Below are positions 1 through 6,073 of a stretch of DNA of 8,641 nucleotides, piece after piece. Each line of letters opens with the position of its first letter. Positions within the stretch are counted from its first letter, which is position 1. The position numbers and the translations under genes are program-made. The DNA comes from Mucilaginibacter sp. (GTDB lineage: Bacteria > Bacteroidota > Bacteroidia > Sphingobacteriales > Sphingobacteriaceae): contig JAICXZ010000085.1 in the NCBI GenBank assembly GCA_025934475.1, forward strand, positions 1-8,641, given 5' to 3'. Below the pieces are notes generated by a model that did no database searches, was not told the DNA's origin, and saw only the letters and a program-made list of their open reading frames with translations.

Positions 1-649
1 CCTCTACCCCATGATGGCCGAGAACCGCCGCCTGGAGCGCCGGGAAGATATTATCACCGATCTCGAGAATGAGTTTAAGATTAAACATGTCATCGATCTG
101 AGTCGCTTTGAGCATGAGCATAAGTTTCTGGAGGGCACCGGTAGCATGGTGCTTGACCGCCAGAATAAAATCGCTTATGCATGCTTATCACCGCGCACCG
201 ACAAAGAAGTTTTGGAGCTTTATTGTCATGAAAGCGGCTACAGGCCGGTACTGTTTCACGCCGTTGATCAAAACGGTATGGACATTTACCATACTAATGT
301 GCTGATGTGTGTAGGCAGCAGTTTTGTGGTGATCTGTCTTGAGAGTATCAAAGATGCAGCTGAAAAAGCAATGGTCATTGAAACTATTGCCGCTACAAAA
401 AAGGAACTGATCGATATCTCATTCGATCAGATGAATCATTTTGCCGGCAACATGCTGGAGGTTCAAAGTGGCCGAGGTGAAAGCCTGATTGTGATGTCAA
501 AAAGCGCCTGGGATTCATTGAACGAACACCAGCGTGCCAAATTGAGTTATTTTAGTAAACCTGTTTATTCAGACATCAACATCATCGAAACCAATGGCGG
601 CGGCAGTGCACGATGTATGATGGCGGAGGTACATTTGCCACGCGTGTAA
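1..649 (+). CDS. ctlX: Citrulline utilization hydrolase CtlX (amidinotransferase fold), 5' end cut by window
   Basis: The reading frame is open from the left edge (codons from base 2, Leu-Tyr-Pro-Met-Met) to TAA at 647-649. About 215 residues are visible; the family usually has about 300, so roughly the first 90 lie outside. Seen: the LYPMMAENRRLERR segment, the EGTGS loop (bases 131-145) with the substrate-binding Glu, the catalytic His in DIYHTNV (codon 290-292), and the nucleophilic Cys in GGGSARCMMAEVHLPR (codon 614-616) just before the C-terminus. This His/Cys layout is that of the arginine deiminase/amidinotransferase superfamily, and the RCMMAEVHLPR ending matches CtlX. Known role: cytoplasmic hydrolysis of citrulline to ornithine, ammonia and CO2 (citrulline ureidase activity). 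The arginine decarboxylase downstream on the same strand fits an arginine/ornithine role. A dimethylargininase-like activity is the main alternative. Confidence 0.88.
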   Translation, partial: LYPMMAENRRLERREDIITDLENEFKIKHVIDLSRFEHEHKFLEGTGSMVLDRQNKIAYACLSPRTDKEVLELYCHESGYRPVLFHAVDQNGMDIYHTNVLMCVGSSFVVICLESIKDAAEKAMVIETIAATKKELIDISFDQMNHFAGNMLEVQSGRGESLIVMSKSAWDSLNEHQRAKLSYFSKPVYSDINIIETNGGGSARCMMAEVHLPRV

Positions 650-657
650 CCATTTAA

Positions 658-683
658 GTTCATAGATCACGGTTCGTGGCTGG
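658..683. repeat. Left copy of short intergenic repeat units
   Basis: The unit GTTCATAGATCA (658-669) is followed, after one base, by GGTTCGTGG (671-679). Both recur as exact reverse complements at 964-975 and 975-983, on the other side of the small gene 712-900. The linear order of the two units is the same on both sides, so this is two independently inverted words and not one simple inverted repeat. The short gap between ctlX and the small gene holds nothing else. Confidence 0.6.
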
Positions 684-711
684 TTGCGCGGTCAATGAGC
701 AACAGGATTTT

Positions 712-900
712 CTATTGCTTGCCGCAAAGAGAAACTAATTCCCTTACTTTATTTATCAAAAAAGTTGTCTCGTCTATATGATGCTCATTAAGCCGTTTAT
801 ATCGGTCTTCCCATGACAGACTTTCGTCATCCTTGTATCGCTTGACTTTGATCCATTTATATGTGTTAAGAATAGCCTCTTTTTCCTCTGTAGAAATCAT
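712..900 (-). CDS. Small conserved-looking hypothetical protein, 62 aa
   Basis: The gene runs from ATG (898-900) to TAG (712-714) on the minus strand. The protein is charged and mostly helical, with no signal peptide, Cys pair or membrane segment: a Lys-rich stretch (KWIKVKRYKDD), then SWEDRYKRLNEHH and a C-terminal amphipathic helix (ETTFLINKVRELVSLC). The composition is protein-like, and the HH..ET.FLI..VREL pattern looks familiar from small Sphingobacteriaceae hypotheticals, though I cannot name a family. It sits alone and antisense between two plus-strand arginine-metabolism genes. No Shine-Dalgarno or clear TAnnTTTG box precedes it. Function unknown; a chance reading frame cannot be fully excluded at this length. 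Confidence 0.6.
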   Translation of the reverse strand: MISTEEKEAILNTYKWIKVKRYKDDESLSWEDRYKRLNEHHIDETTFLINKVRELVSLCGKQ

Positions 901-960
901 TGCAGGAATCTATAATTAATGCAACGCAATATACCAAATTGCCCCCTTCCTACTATCAAC

Positions 961-986
961 CCATGATCTATGAACCACGAACCAGC
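961..986. repeat. Right copy of short intergenic repeat units, with tandem heptamer character
   Basis: TGATCTATGAAC (964-975) and CCACGAACC (975-983) are exact reverse complements of units at 658-669 and 671-679. Within this copy the words ATGAACC and ACGAACC follow each other as a near-identical 7-base tandem (970-983). A CTATCAA heptamer (953-959) precedes it. Degenerate 7-base tandem words occur between genes in several bacterial groups. Confidence 0.55.
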
Positions 987-1085
987 ATTAACAATTTAAT
1001 AATTTACAATTCAACGATAAAATTTGTATCATCGACACTTTAATTTTTCGATTAAAAAATTACATTTTTGCCAAAATTTTAAAGA
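987..1085. other. AT-rich leader upstream of arginine decarboxylase
   Basis: This strongly AT-rich stretch contains runs of A and T but no reading frame. It most likely holds the promoter and 5' leader of the decarboxylase gene. No convincing hairpin was seen. Confidence 0.5.
1061..1070 (+). promoter_or_regulatory. Possible -7 element for speA (imperfect)
   Basis: TACATTTTTG lies 15 bases before the ATG at 1086. It resembles the Bacteroidota -7 consensus TAnnTTTG but has two extra T residues, and no TTTG box sits at the expected distance upstream. It is the best candidate in the leader, not a firm one. Confidence 0.28.
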
Positions 1086-2474
1086 ATGCAGAGTTACCAG
1101 GAATTTCTTGACCTGAGTGTTGGTTTCCCGCAGGACGGTTTTGAGATCATAGATGATGAATTGTATTTCAACGACCTTAATCTAATGGAAATGATAGAGA
1201 CGTACGGCACGCCGTTGCGTTTCACTTATCTGCCCATGGTTTCCAAAAAAATACAACAAGCGAAGCTGCTTTTCCAGCAGGCTATCATTAAAAATAATTA
1301 TCGCGGCAGTTATAAATACTGTTATTGCACCAAGAGCTCACACTTTAAGCATATTGTTGAGGAAGCGCTGAAAAACGATATCCACCTGGAAACATCATCC
1401 GCATTTGATATGCCGATGATTGATGCCCTGGAGAAAAAAGGGGCATTGTCCAAGGATATGACTGTGATCTGCAACGGGTTTAAAACCTTCCAGTATAAAA
1501 CCTACATCGTGGATATGCTGCACGATGGTTTTAAAAACATTATTCCTGTGCTGGATAACAAGGAAGAGTTCAATATTTACGACGACGAAGTCGAAATGGG
1601 AACGCCTTGTAACCTGGGCATCCGTATCGCGTCTGAGGAACAACCGAATTCGCAATTCTACACATCACGCCTGGGCATCCGTATGGAGGATATTATCGAT
1701 TTTTATTACAATAAGATCGAGCCGAATCCTAACTTCAAGGTTAAGCTTTTGCATTTCTTTATCAACTCAGGTATCTCAGACACGCCATACTACTGGAACG
1801 AGTTGGAGAAATACGTAACGCTGTACTGCAAGTTCAAGAAGATCAACCCTGATCTGGACACGCTGGATATCGGCGGTGGTATGCCTTTCAAGGACTCGCT
1901 GGTATTTGATTTCGATTACGAGTACATGATCAATGAGATCGTGAGCCGTATCAAAGAAATTTGCGCTGAGAATGACACTGAAGAACCGGACATCATCACC
2001 GAATTTGGTAAATACACTGTGGCTGAAGCTTCCGGCATTCTATATAAAGTATTGGGCCGTAAACAGCAGAATGATCGTGAAAAATGGCTGATGCTGGATG
2101 GCTCGTTCATCACCAACCTGCCCGATGTTTGGGCGCTGAACCAAAAATATATCCTGCTGCCTGTAAATAACTGGGACTCAGAATATGAGCGTGTCAACCT
2201 GGGTGGCATCACCTGCGATGGCCAGGACTATTACAACCAGGAGGCCCATATGAACAGTGTGTTTATGCCTAAAACACGTAAAGTACAATATCTTGGATTC
2301 TTTAATACCGGGGCCTACCAGGAGGTTTTGAGCGGTTATGGTGGCATTCATCATTGCCTGTTGCCTTCGCCAAAGCACGTGATCATTCGCCGAAACCGTG
2401 ACGAAACATTTAATTTCGAGGTATTTGGCGAGGAACAAAACAGTAAACAAGTGCTGAAAATATTAGGATATTAA
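1086..2474 (+). CDS. speA: Arginine decarboxylase, compact SpeA-type (PLP fold III)
   Basis: This 462-residue protein should convert arginine to agmatine and CO2, the first step of the agmatine route to putrescine, in the cytoplasm. Seen: an N-terminal alanine-racemase-like barrel with the likely PLP lysine K83 in YCTKSSH, the glycine loop DIGGG (261-265), an EFGKY segment (306-310) in place of the usual EPGR phosphate-binding motif, and a C-terminal beta domain with ITCDGQD (375-381) carrying the active-site Cys377-Asp378. The segments FITNLPDVWALNQ and GFFNTGAYQEVL closely parallel E. coli SpeA. E. coli SpeA has 658 residues; this form lacks the extra helical parts. ATG at 1086 is chosen because the upstream leader is AT-rich and not coding-like. 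Ornithine or diaminopimelate decarboxylase is less likely given those SpeA-specific segments. Confidence 0.88.
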   Translation: MQSYQEFLDLSVGFPQDGFEIIDDELYFNDLNLMEMIETYGTPLRFTYLPMVSKKIQQAKLLFQQAIIKNNYRGSYKYCYCTKSSHFKHIVEEALKNDIHLETSSAFDMPMIDALEKKGALSKDMTVICNGFKTFQYKTYIVDMLHDGFKNIIPVLDNKEEFNIYDDEVEMGTPCNLGIRIASEEQPNSQFYTSRLGIRMEDIIDFYYNKIEPNPNFKVKLLHFFINSGISDTPYYWNELEKYVTLYCKFKKINPDLDTLDIGGGMPFKDSLVFDFDYEYMINEIVSRIKEICAENDTEEPDIITEFGKYTVAEASGILYKVLGRKQQNDREKWLMLDGSFITNLPDVWALNQKYILLPVNNWDSEYERVNLGGITCDGQDYYNQEAHMNSVFMPKTRKVQYLGFFNTGAYQEVLSGYGGIHHCLLPSPKHVIIRRNRDETFNFEVFGEEQNSKQVLKILGY

Positions 2475-2487
2475 TCCTGATATAAAC

Positions 2488-2495
2488 TAATTTTG
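2488..2495 (+). promoter_or_regulatory. TAnnTTTG -7 box upstream of methyltransferase gene
   Basis: TAATTTTG matches the Bacteroidota -7 consensus exactly and ends 20 bases before the ATG at 2516, inside the 41-base gap after speA. The -33 TTTG box is not evident, so this is a probable but unproven start of transcription for the two-gene unit downstream. Confidence 0.45.
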
Positions 2496-2515
2496 CAGGA
2501 CAGTGTTATGCAATT

Positions 2516-3214
2516 ATGCTAATTCGTCCGGCTTTTTTATTGCTTTTTAACCTGTTTCTTGTCGCTCCCTGGCAGGACAGCACCTACGAACGCAAGACGC
2601 CATCTGATGGCGGAACAGGTAAAGTATACTTTGGGCGCGAGATAGCCCAGATTATGGACTTCAAAGGCTCGGCCTGGCTCGAAAGAAAGAGCAGGCAGGA
2701 AGAAGAAAACTCCAACCTCACCATTGAAAAACTACCCATCGAAAAGAACAGCACTGTTGCTGACATTGGCGCAGGCACGGGCTATTACACGTTTAAAATA
2801 TACAATAAAGTACCCCAGGGCCGGGTTTACGCCGTGGAGATACAAGATGATGCTGTTAATTTTCTAAAGAACAAAGCAGGGCAACTCGACGCGAAGAATG
2901 TTACCGTGATCAAAGGCAAAGAGGATTCGCCTGAGTTGCCCCAAAACAGTCTCGACCTGGCCATGATGGTGGATGTTTACCACGAGTTAACTTATCCGCA
3001 CGAGATGCTTCAAAGCATCAAAAGATCGCTCAAACCTCACGGCAAGTTGTTGCTGATTGAATACCGCGCCGAGGACCCAAAAGTGGAAATCAAAGAACTG
3101 CACAAAATGAGCGTTAAACAGGTAACCAAAGAGCTTAAGGCCAATGGTTTCAAATTGGCAGAAGACGGTGAATTTTTACCCATACAACACTTTTTGCTAT
3201 TTGAGAAAGAGTAA
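2516..3214 (+). CDS. Class I SAM-dependent methyltransferase with N-terminal export-signal-like segment
   Basis: The protein has 232 residues. The N-terminus is MLIRPAFLLLFNLFLV: one Arg, then a hydrophobic stretch (5-16), as in a signal peptide or N-terminal anchor, though no textbook AxA cleavage site follows. Next comes a family-specific segment (GKVYFGREIAQIMDFKG, 36-51, and WLER 54-57). The Rossmann SAM site follows: motif I VADIGAGTGYYT (81-92), acidic strand-2 end VYAVEIQ (E108), then MMVDVYHEL (150-158) and IEYRAEDPKVEIKELHKMS (181-199). These blocks match a widespread, often signal-bearing methyltransferase family of unknown substrate. No in-frame start lies upstream before a stop at 2483, and no internal Met would remove only the leader, so the hydrophobic start seems real. 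It is followed after 8 bases by the DUF1572 gene, so the pair is probably co-transcribed. Confidence 0.85.
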   Translation: MLIRPAFLLLFNLFLVAPWQDSTYERKTPSDGGTGKVYFGREIAQIMDFKGSAWLERKSRQEEENSNLTIEKLPIEKNSTVADIGAGTGYYTFKIYNKVPQGRVYAVEIQDDAVNFLKNKAGQLDAKNVTVIKGKEDSPELPQNSLDLAMMVDVYHELTYPHEMLQSIKRSLKPHGKLLLIEYRAEDPKVEIKELHKMSVKQVTKELKANGFKLAEDGEFLPIQHFLLFEKE

Positions 3215-3222
3215 TTTTGAGC

Positions 3223-3750
3223 ATGAAAACGGCTCAAAACTATCTTGAAAGTGCCATCCAGCAGTTTGGCTACTATAAACGGCTTGGCGAAAAAACATTT
3301 GATCAGTTGACCGATGAACACCTCTTTTGGCAATACAATGCCGGGAGTAATAGCATTGCCATGATTGTACAGCACTTGCACGGCAATATGCTTTCGAGAT
3401 TTACAGATTTTCTTGCCTCAGACGGTGAAAAAGGCTGGCGCAATCGGGATACCGAGTTCGAAGCAGTGATCAAAACACGAGAAGAGCTTTTGGCCAAATG
3501 GAATGAAGGCTGGCAGTGCCTGCTTGATGCGATCACCCAGCTGACCAAAGATGACCTCGGCAAAATCGTTCGCATACGTGCAGAAGAGCATAGTGTTGAA
3601 GAAGCTATTAACCGGCAGTTGGCTCATTACCCCTACCATATCGGGCAAATTGTTTTTATCGGGAAAATGCTGACTAACGATCAGTGGCACTCGCTTACCA
3701 TACCCAGGGGGCAGTCAGGGGCATTTAACGACAAAATGTTCGGGCGTTAG
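3223..3750 (+). CDS. DUF1572 family protein, DinB-like four-helix metal-binding fold
   Basis: The protein has 175 residues counted from ATG 3223. A TTG two codons earlier (3217) is possible but overlaps a T-rich word and is less likely. The sequence is all-helical, as in the DinB/YfiT superfamily. The three expected metal ligands are visible: a first His in VQHLHGN (H51 or H53), and an HxxxH pair in HYPYHIGQ (H135, H139). GWRNRDTEF and a central acidic helix (EELLAKWNEGW) are typical of DUF1572. DinB-like proteins are often metal-dependent thiol-transferases or stress proteins, but the substrate here is unknown. The gene starts 8 bases after the methyltransferase stop, suggesting one transcript, and is convergent with the TPR sensor gene, 16 bases away. 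Confidence 0.85.
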   Translation: MKTAQNYLESAIQQFGYYKRLGEKTFDQLTDEHLFWQYNAGSNSIAMIVQHLHGNMLSRFTDFLASDGEKGWRNRDTEFEAVIKTREELLAKWNEGWQCLLDAITQLTKDDLGKIVRIRAEEHSVEEAINRQLAHYPYHIGQIVFIGKMLTNDQWHSLTIPRGQSGAFNDKMFGR

Positions 3751-3763
3751 CATCTCCCTGCTC

Positions 3764-3777
3764 CTATCAACTATCAA
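3764..3777. repeat. Tandem heptamer CTATCAA x2 between convergent genes
   Basis: CTATCAA occurs twice head to tail and overlaps the last codons and stop of the minus-strand sensor gene. The same word occurs once at 953-959. No terminator hairpin was seen in the 16-base gap between the two convergent stops. Confidence 0.4.
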
Positions 3778-5233
3778 GCTTTTGTGATATGTCTCTTATC
3801 GCGTTGTCCAATTGTTCGGCCGAGTAAAAAAGGTGCCCCTCCAGTTGCTGATAGTCCTCATGTTTATTTTCACTACCCTTAAGAGCATCTATCATTCCCA
3901 AAATATTCGAAAGATGTCTCCTAACCTCGTGGGAGTTAAAAGATGCAAGTTCTTTCTTCTGAGCGGCAAATAAAAGCTTTTCGTAGTACCTCTTCTGTTT
4001 GGCGTTCCGGTACACCATTACAAAAATAGCAGTCGTCAACAGGGCGCCAACAACCGCAAACCAAAGCCACATACGTTCTCTTTTATATGCTTCGTCACGC
4101 TGCCCGTAACTATCCTCCATCTCGTCAACTCTCATTTGGGTCGATACACTGCCTGCCTGGCTCAATCCTTTGATCCGGTCGTCCAATTGTCGCAACGCCA
4201 TACGGTAATAAAGCGTAGCCGGACCATATTGATTTGTCTTTAATGCTATATCACCCAACATCTGGTACAGTTGCGGCAATATTTCGAAATGAATAACCTG
4301 GTTATTAGCTATTAACTTATCGATAATCTTTTTCGCAGAATCTGGTTGCCCGGCGTTAAAATATGCGCTGGCAAAACTCTGACCATCAAAATCTTCAAAA
4401 ACAAAGGACGGATTCTTTTGCAAGCTGGCAATAAGCCTGATGGCGTCCTCATATCTGTGTTGCAGCATCAATTGATAATAATCTGTCCTTTTGGAAAGTG
4501 TAAACCAATTTTCTGTTTTTACCGGCGCTGCCTCCAGTTTTTTACTATAAACCGCAAGGGAATCAAGCCTCCCCATCCTGTAAAAGGTTTCAGCCTTATT
4601 GTAATAAATCACATTGATCAAGCGGTGTTCCCTGATATTATTTTGAACAATCAAACCCTGCGCCTGGTCCAAATAAAAGAGCGATTGCTTAAGAAAGTTA
4701 TTTCTATAACATATATCAGAAATATTAATGTCGATCAGTACCTGCAGGTAAGGGTCTTTAAGGATTATCGCCTCTTTTTTGGCGAGCCTGTAGCTGGACA
4801 TCGTTTCAATAATGTCGCCTTTTGATAGCTGCACAAAGGCCAAGTGGGTAAAAAATATGTAGGATAAATAATGATCCGGCTGTTTCTTTGTGAGTACGAT
4901 GGCGTTTAGCAGACTGTTTTCCGCTTCATTAAAATGGGATATCCGGGCCTGATATATGCTTTCGATAAACAAAGATATTGGCAAGGCATTGCTGACGTTG
5001 TATTGTTCCAATGCCTTATCTATGTTGCTTTTTTCCTGTTGGAATTCCTTTAACGGGACTAAATTGAAACCGCTTTTGAGATAATTGATCAATGTCTTCT
5101 CTTTCGCGTAAGTATCCTGGATCTGCAATATTTTTTGCAGGCTATCCAATCTAACCGGTTGCGCATAAGTGGCTAATTGGCAAGTACAGACCAAAGTTAA
5201 AGCAATGGCAAAATAACGGGCAGGGTTGATCAT
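3767..5233 (-). CDS. TPR-containing membrane sensor ending in a histidine-kinase DHp segment, no ATPase domain
   Basis: The protein has 488 residues from ATG 5231-5233. A TTG ten codons upstream is possible, but the ATG puts a clean signal peptide first (MINPARYFAIALTLVC..., probable cut near TYA-Q, 24/25). Residues about 30-355 form a helical, TPR-like periplasmic region, clearest at LGDIALKTNQYGPATLYYRMALRQL (327-350 region). One membrane helix follows (about 389-407, WLWFAVVGALLTTAIFVMVY). A short coiled linker leads to SFNSHEVRRHLSNILGMID (431-449), which matches the DHp phospho-acceptor box with His435. The second DHp helix (LEGHLFYSAEQLDNAIRDI) ends the protein. No N, G1, F or G2 box of a HATPase exists, and the DNA beyond the stop is the antisense of the DUF1572 gene, so it is not a simple frameshift. 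Likely a docking or regulatory partner of a kinase; the signal is unknown. Confidence 0.85.
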   Translation of the reverse strand: MINPARYFAIALTLVCTCQLATYAQPVRLDSLQKILQIQDTYAKEKTLINYLKSGFNLVPLKEFQQEKSNIDKALEQYNVSNALPISLFIESIYQARISHFNEAENSLLNAIVLTKKQPDHYLSYIFFTHLAFVQLSKGDIIETMSSYRLAKKEAIILKDPYLQVLIDINISDICYRNNFLKQSLFYLDQAQGLIVQNNIREHRLINVIYYNKAETFYRMGRLDSLAVYSKKLEAAPVKTENWFTLSKRTDYYQLMLQHRYEDAIRLIASLQKNPSFVFEDFDGQSFASAYFNAGQPDSAKKIIDKLIANNQVIHFEILPQLYQMLGDIALKTNQYGPATLYYRMALRQLDDRIKGLSQAGSVSTQMRVDEMEDSYGQRDEAYKRERMWLWFAVVGALLTTAIFVMVYRNAKQKRYYEKLLFAAQKKELASFNSHEVRRHLSNILGMIDALKGSENKHEDYQQLEGHLFYSAEQLDNAIRDISQKLDS

Positions 5234-5308
5234 ATAGGTCGTATTGTAACTGTAAAAATACAACCTGTCAGCAATAATTGAGCTGCTATTATAATTAATG
5301 GTTAATTT

Positions 5309-6028
5309 TTAGCTATCGAATTTTTCAAGCAGCTTCAGTAGTGTTTCAAAATCTTTGGGATAAGGCGCGCGAATGGTAATATCTTCCCCATTCATCAATT
5401 TAAAAGTAACTTCGTAAGCGTGCAGGGCAAAACGCTTCATAATGGGCTGCTCTTCCTGATCTTTTCCCAAATGATACTTGCGTTTAAGCGCGGATAAATA
5501 CACAGGCTTGCCTTTATACATTTCATCACCCGCTATAGATGCACGCTGAGTTGCCAGGTGGATGCGTATTTGGTGCATGCGCCCCGTCACAGGCCGGCAT
5601 TCAACAAGTGTATAATGTTTAAAATAGCGTAACGACTGAAACCAGGTCTCAGCCAGTTTTCCCTCCTGCCTGCTGATGGAAACATTGCCTCTGCCAGAAT
5701 TGAGGATAGGCAAATCAACCTTCAGGTTATCAAACACATGCGTACCATCAATAATCGCATGGTACACCTTTTTAACCTTGCGTTTTTCGAACTGCATGGA
5801 AACGTTGCGGTAGGCTTCCGGATTTTTGGCGATGATCAGCGCGCCGGAGGTTTCCTTATCCAGCCGGTGGCATATCTGGGCATCATCAGAATAGGCTTTG
5901 GCAAGGCGCAGTAAATTAACATCACCGCCTTCCCTTTCGTCTAATGAACTAAGGAAAGGCGGTTTATTTACTACAATCACATCATCATCCTCAAACAATA
6001 TCAGGTCAGCAAACTTCGGAAACTTCAT
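5309..6028 (-). CDS. RluA-family pseudouridine synthase without S4 domain
   Basis: The protein has 239 residues from ATG 6026-6028. A TTG three codons earlier (6035-6037) overlaps the presumed -7 box, so the ATG is preferred. It isomerises uridine to pseudouridine in rRNA or tRNA in the cytoplasm. Seen: the N-terminal DVIVVNKPP (16-24), the catalytic motif HRLDKETSGALIIAK (54-68) with Asp57, the KKVYHAIIDG strand (86-95), and RPVTGRMHQIRIHLA (145-159), all in family order. There is no N-terminal S4 RNA-binding domain, as in RluA itself; RluC/RluD-type proteins have one. The RNA target cannot be read from sequence. It lies between the lipoprotein genes (45-base gap) and the sensor gene (75-base gap) on the same strand, probably with its own promoter. 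Confidence 0.92.
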   Translation of the reverse strand: MKFPKFADLILFEDDDVIVVNKPPFLSSLDEREGGDVNLLRLAKAYSDDAQICHRLDKETSGALIIAKNPEAYRNVSMQFEKRKVKKVYHAIIDGTHVFDNLKVDLPILNSGRGNVSISRQEGKLAETWFQSLRYFKHYTLVECRPVTGRMHQIRIHLATQRASIAGDEMYKGKPVYLSALKRKYHLGKDQEEQPIMKRFALHAYEVTFKLMNGEDITIRAPYPKDFETLLKLLEKFDS

Positions 6029-6034
6029 GACCGG

Positions 6035-6042
6035 CAAAGATA
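6035..6042 (-). promoter_or_regulatory. TAnnTTTG -7 box very close to the RluA-family start codon
   Basis: On the minus strand TATCTTTG matches the -7 consensus exactly, and its last base is only 6 bases from the ATG at 6028. A start of transcription at the usual distance would fall on or next to the ATG, giving a leaderless or nearly leaderless message. No clear -33 TTTG box is seen about 20 bases upstream. Confidence 0.42.
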
Positions 6043-6071
6043 CGGTTTAAAAGCGAACCGGGAGTCCCTCC
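6043..6071 (-). other. Two small inverted repeats between lipoprotein and RluA genes
   Basis: GGAG-TCC-CTCC (6061-6071; 4-bp stem) adjoins CGGTT...AACCG (6043-6060; 5-bp stem, 8-base loop). Both are weak. They sit just after the stop of the lipoprotein gene and before the -7 box, so they could mark its transcript end, but there is no T-run after the stem. Confidence 0.25.
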
Positions 6072-6073
6072 TG

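Noticed and set aside
671..690. GGTTCG word as a tRNA T-arm
   Set aside because: No matching acceptor, D or anticodon arms around it; it belongs to the short intergenic repeat.
3212..3219. TAATTTTG as promoter of the DUF1572 gene
   Set aside because: It overlaps the stop codon of the preceding gene, is only 3 bases from the ATG and has no -33 box; more likely chance within a two-gene transcript.
3751..3766. Terminator between the convergent genes
   Set aside because: The 16-base gap contains no hairpin or T-run.
4346..4825. Long plus-strand frame (159 codons) opposite the TPR sensor
   Set aside because: It lies wholly antisense to a well-supported gene, shows no domain motif and has an odd Ile/Lys/Arg-rich composition typical of a shadow frame.
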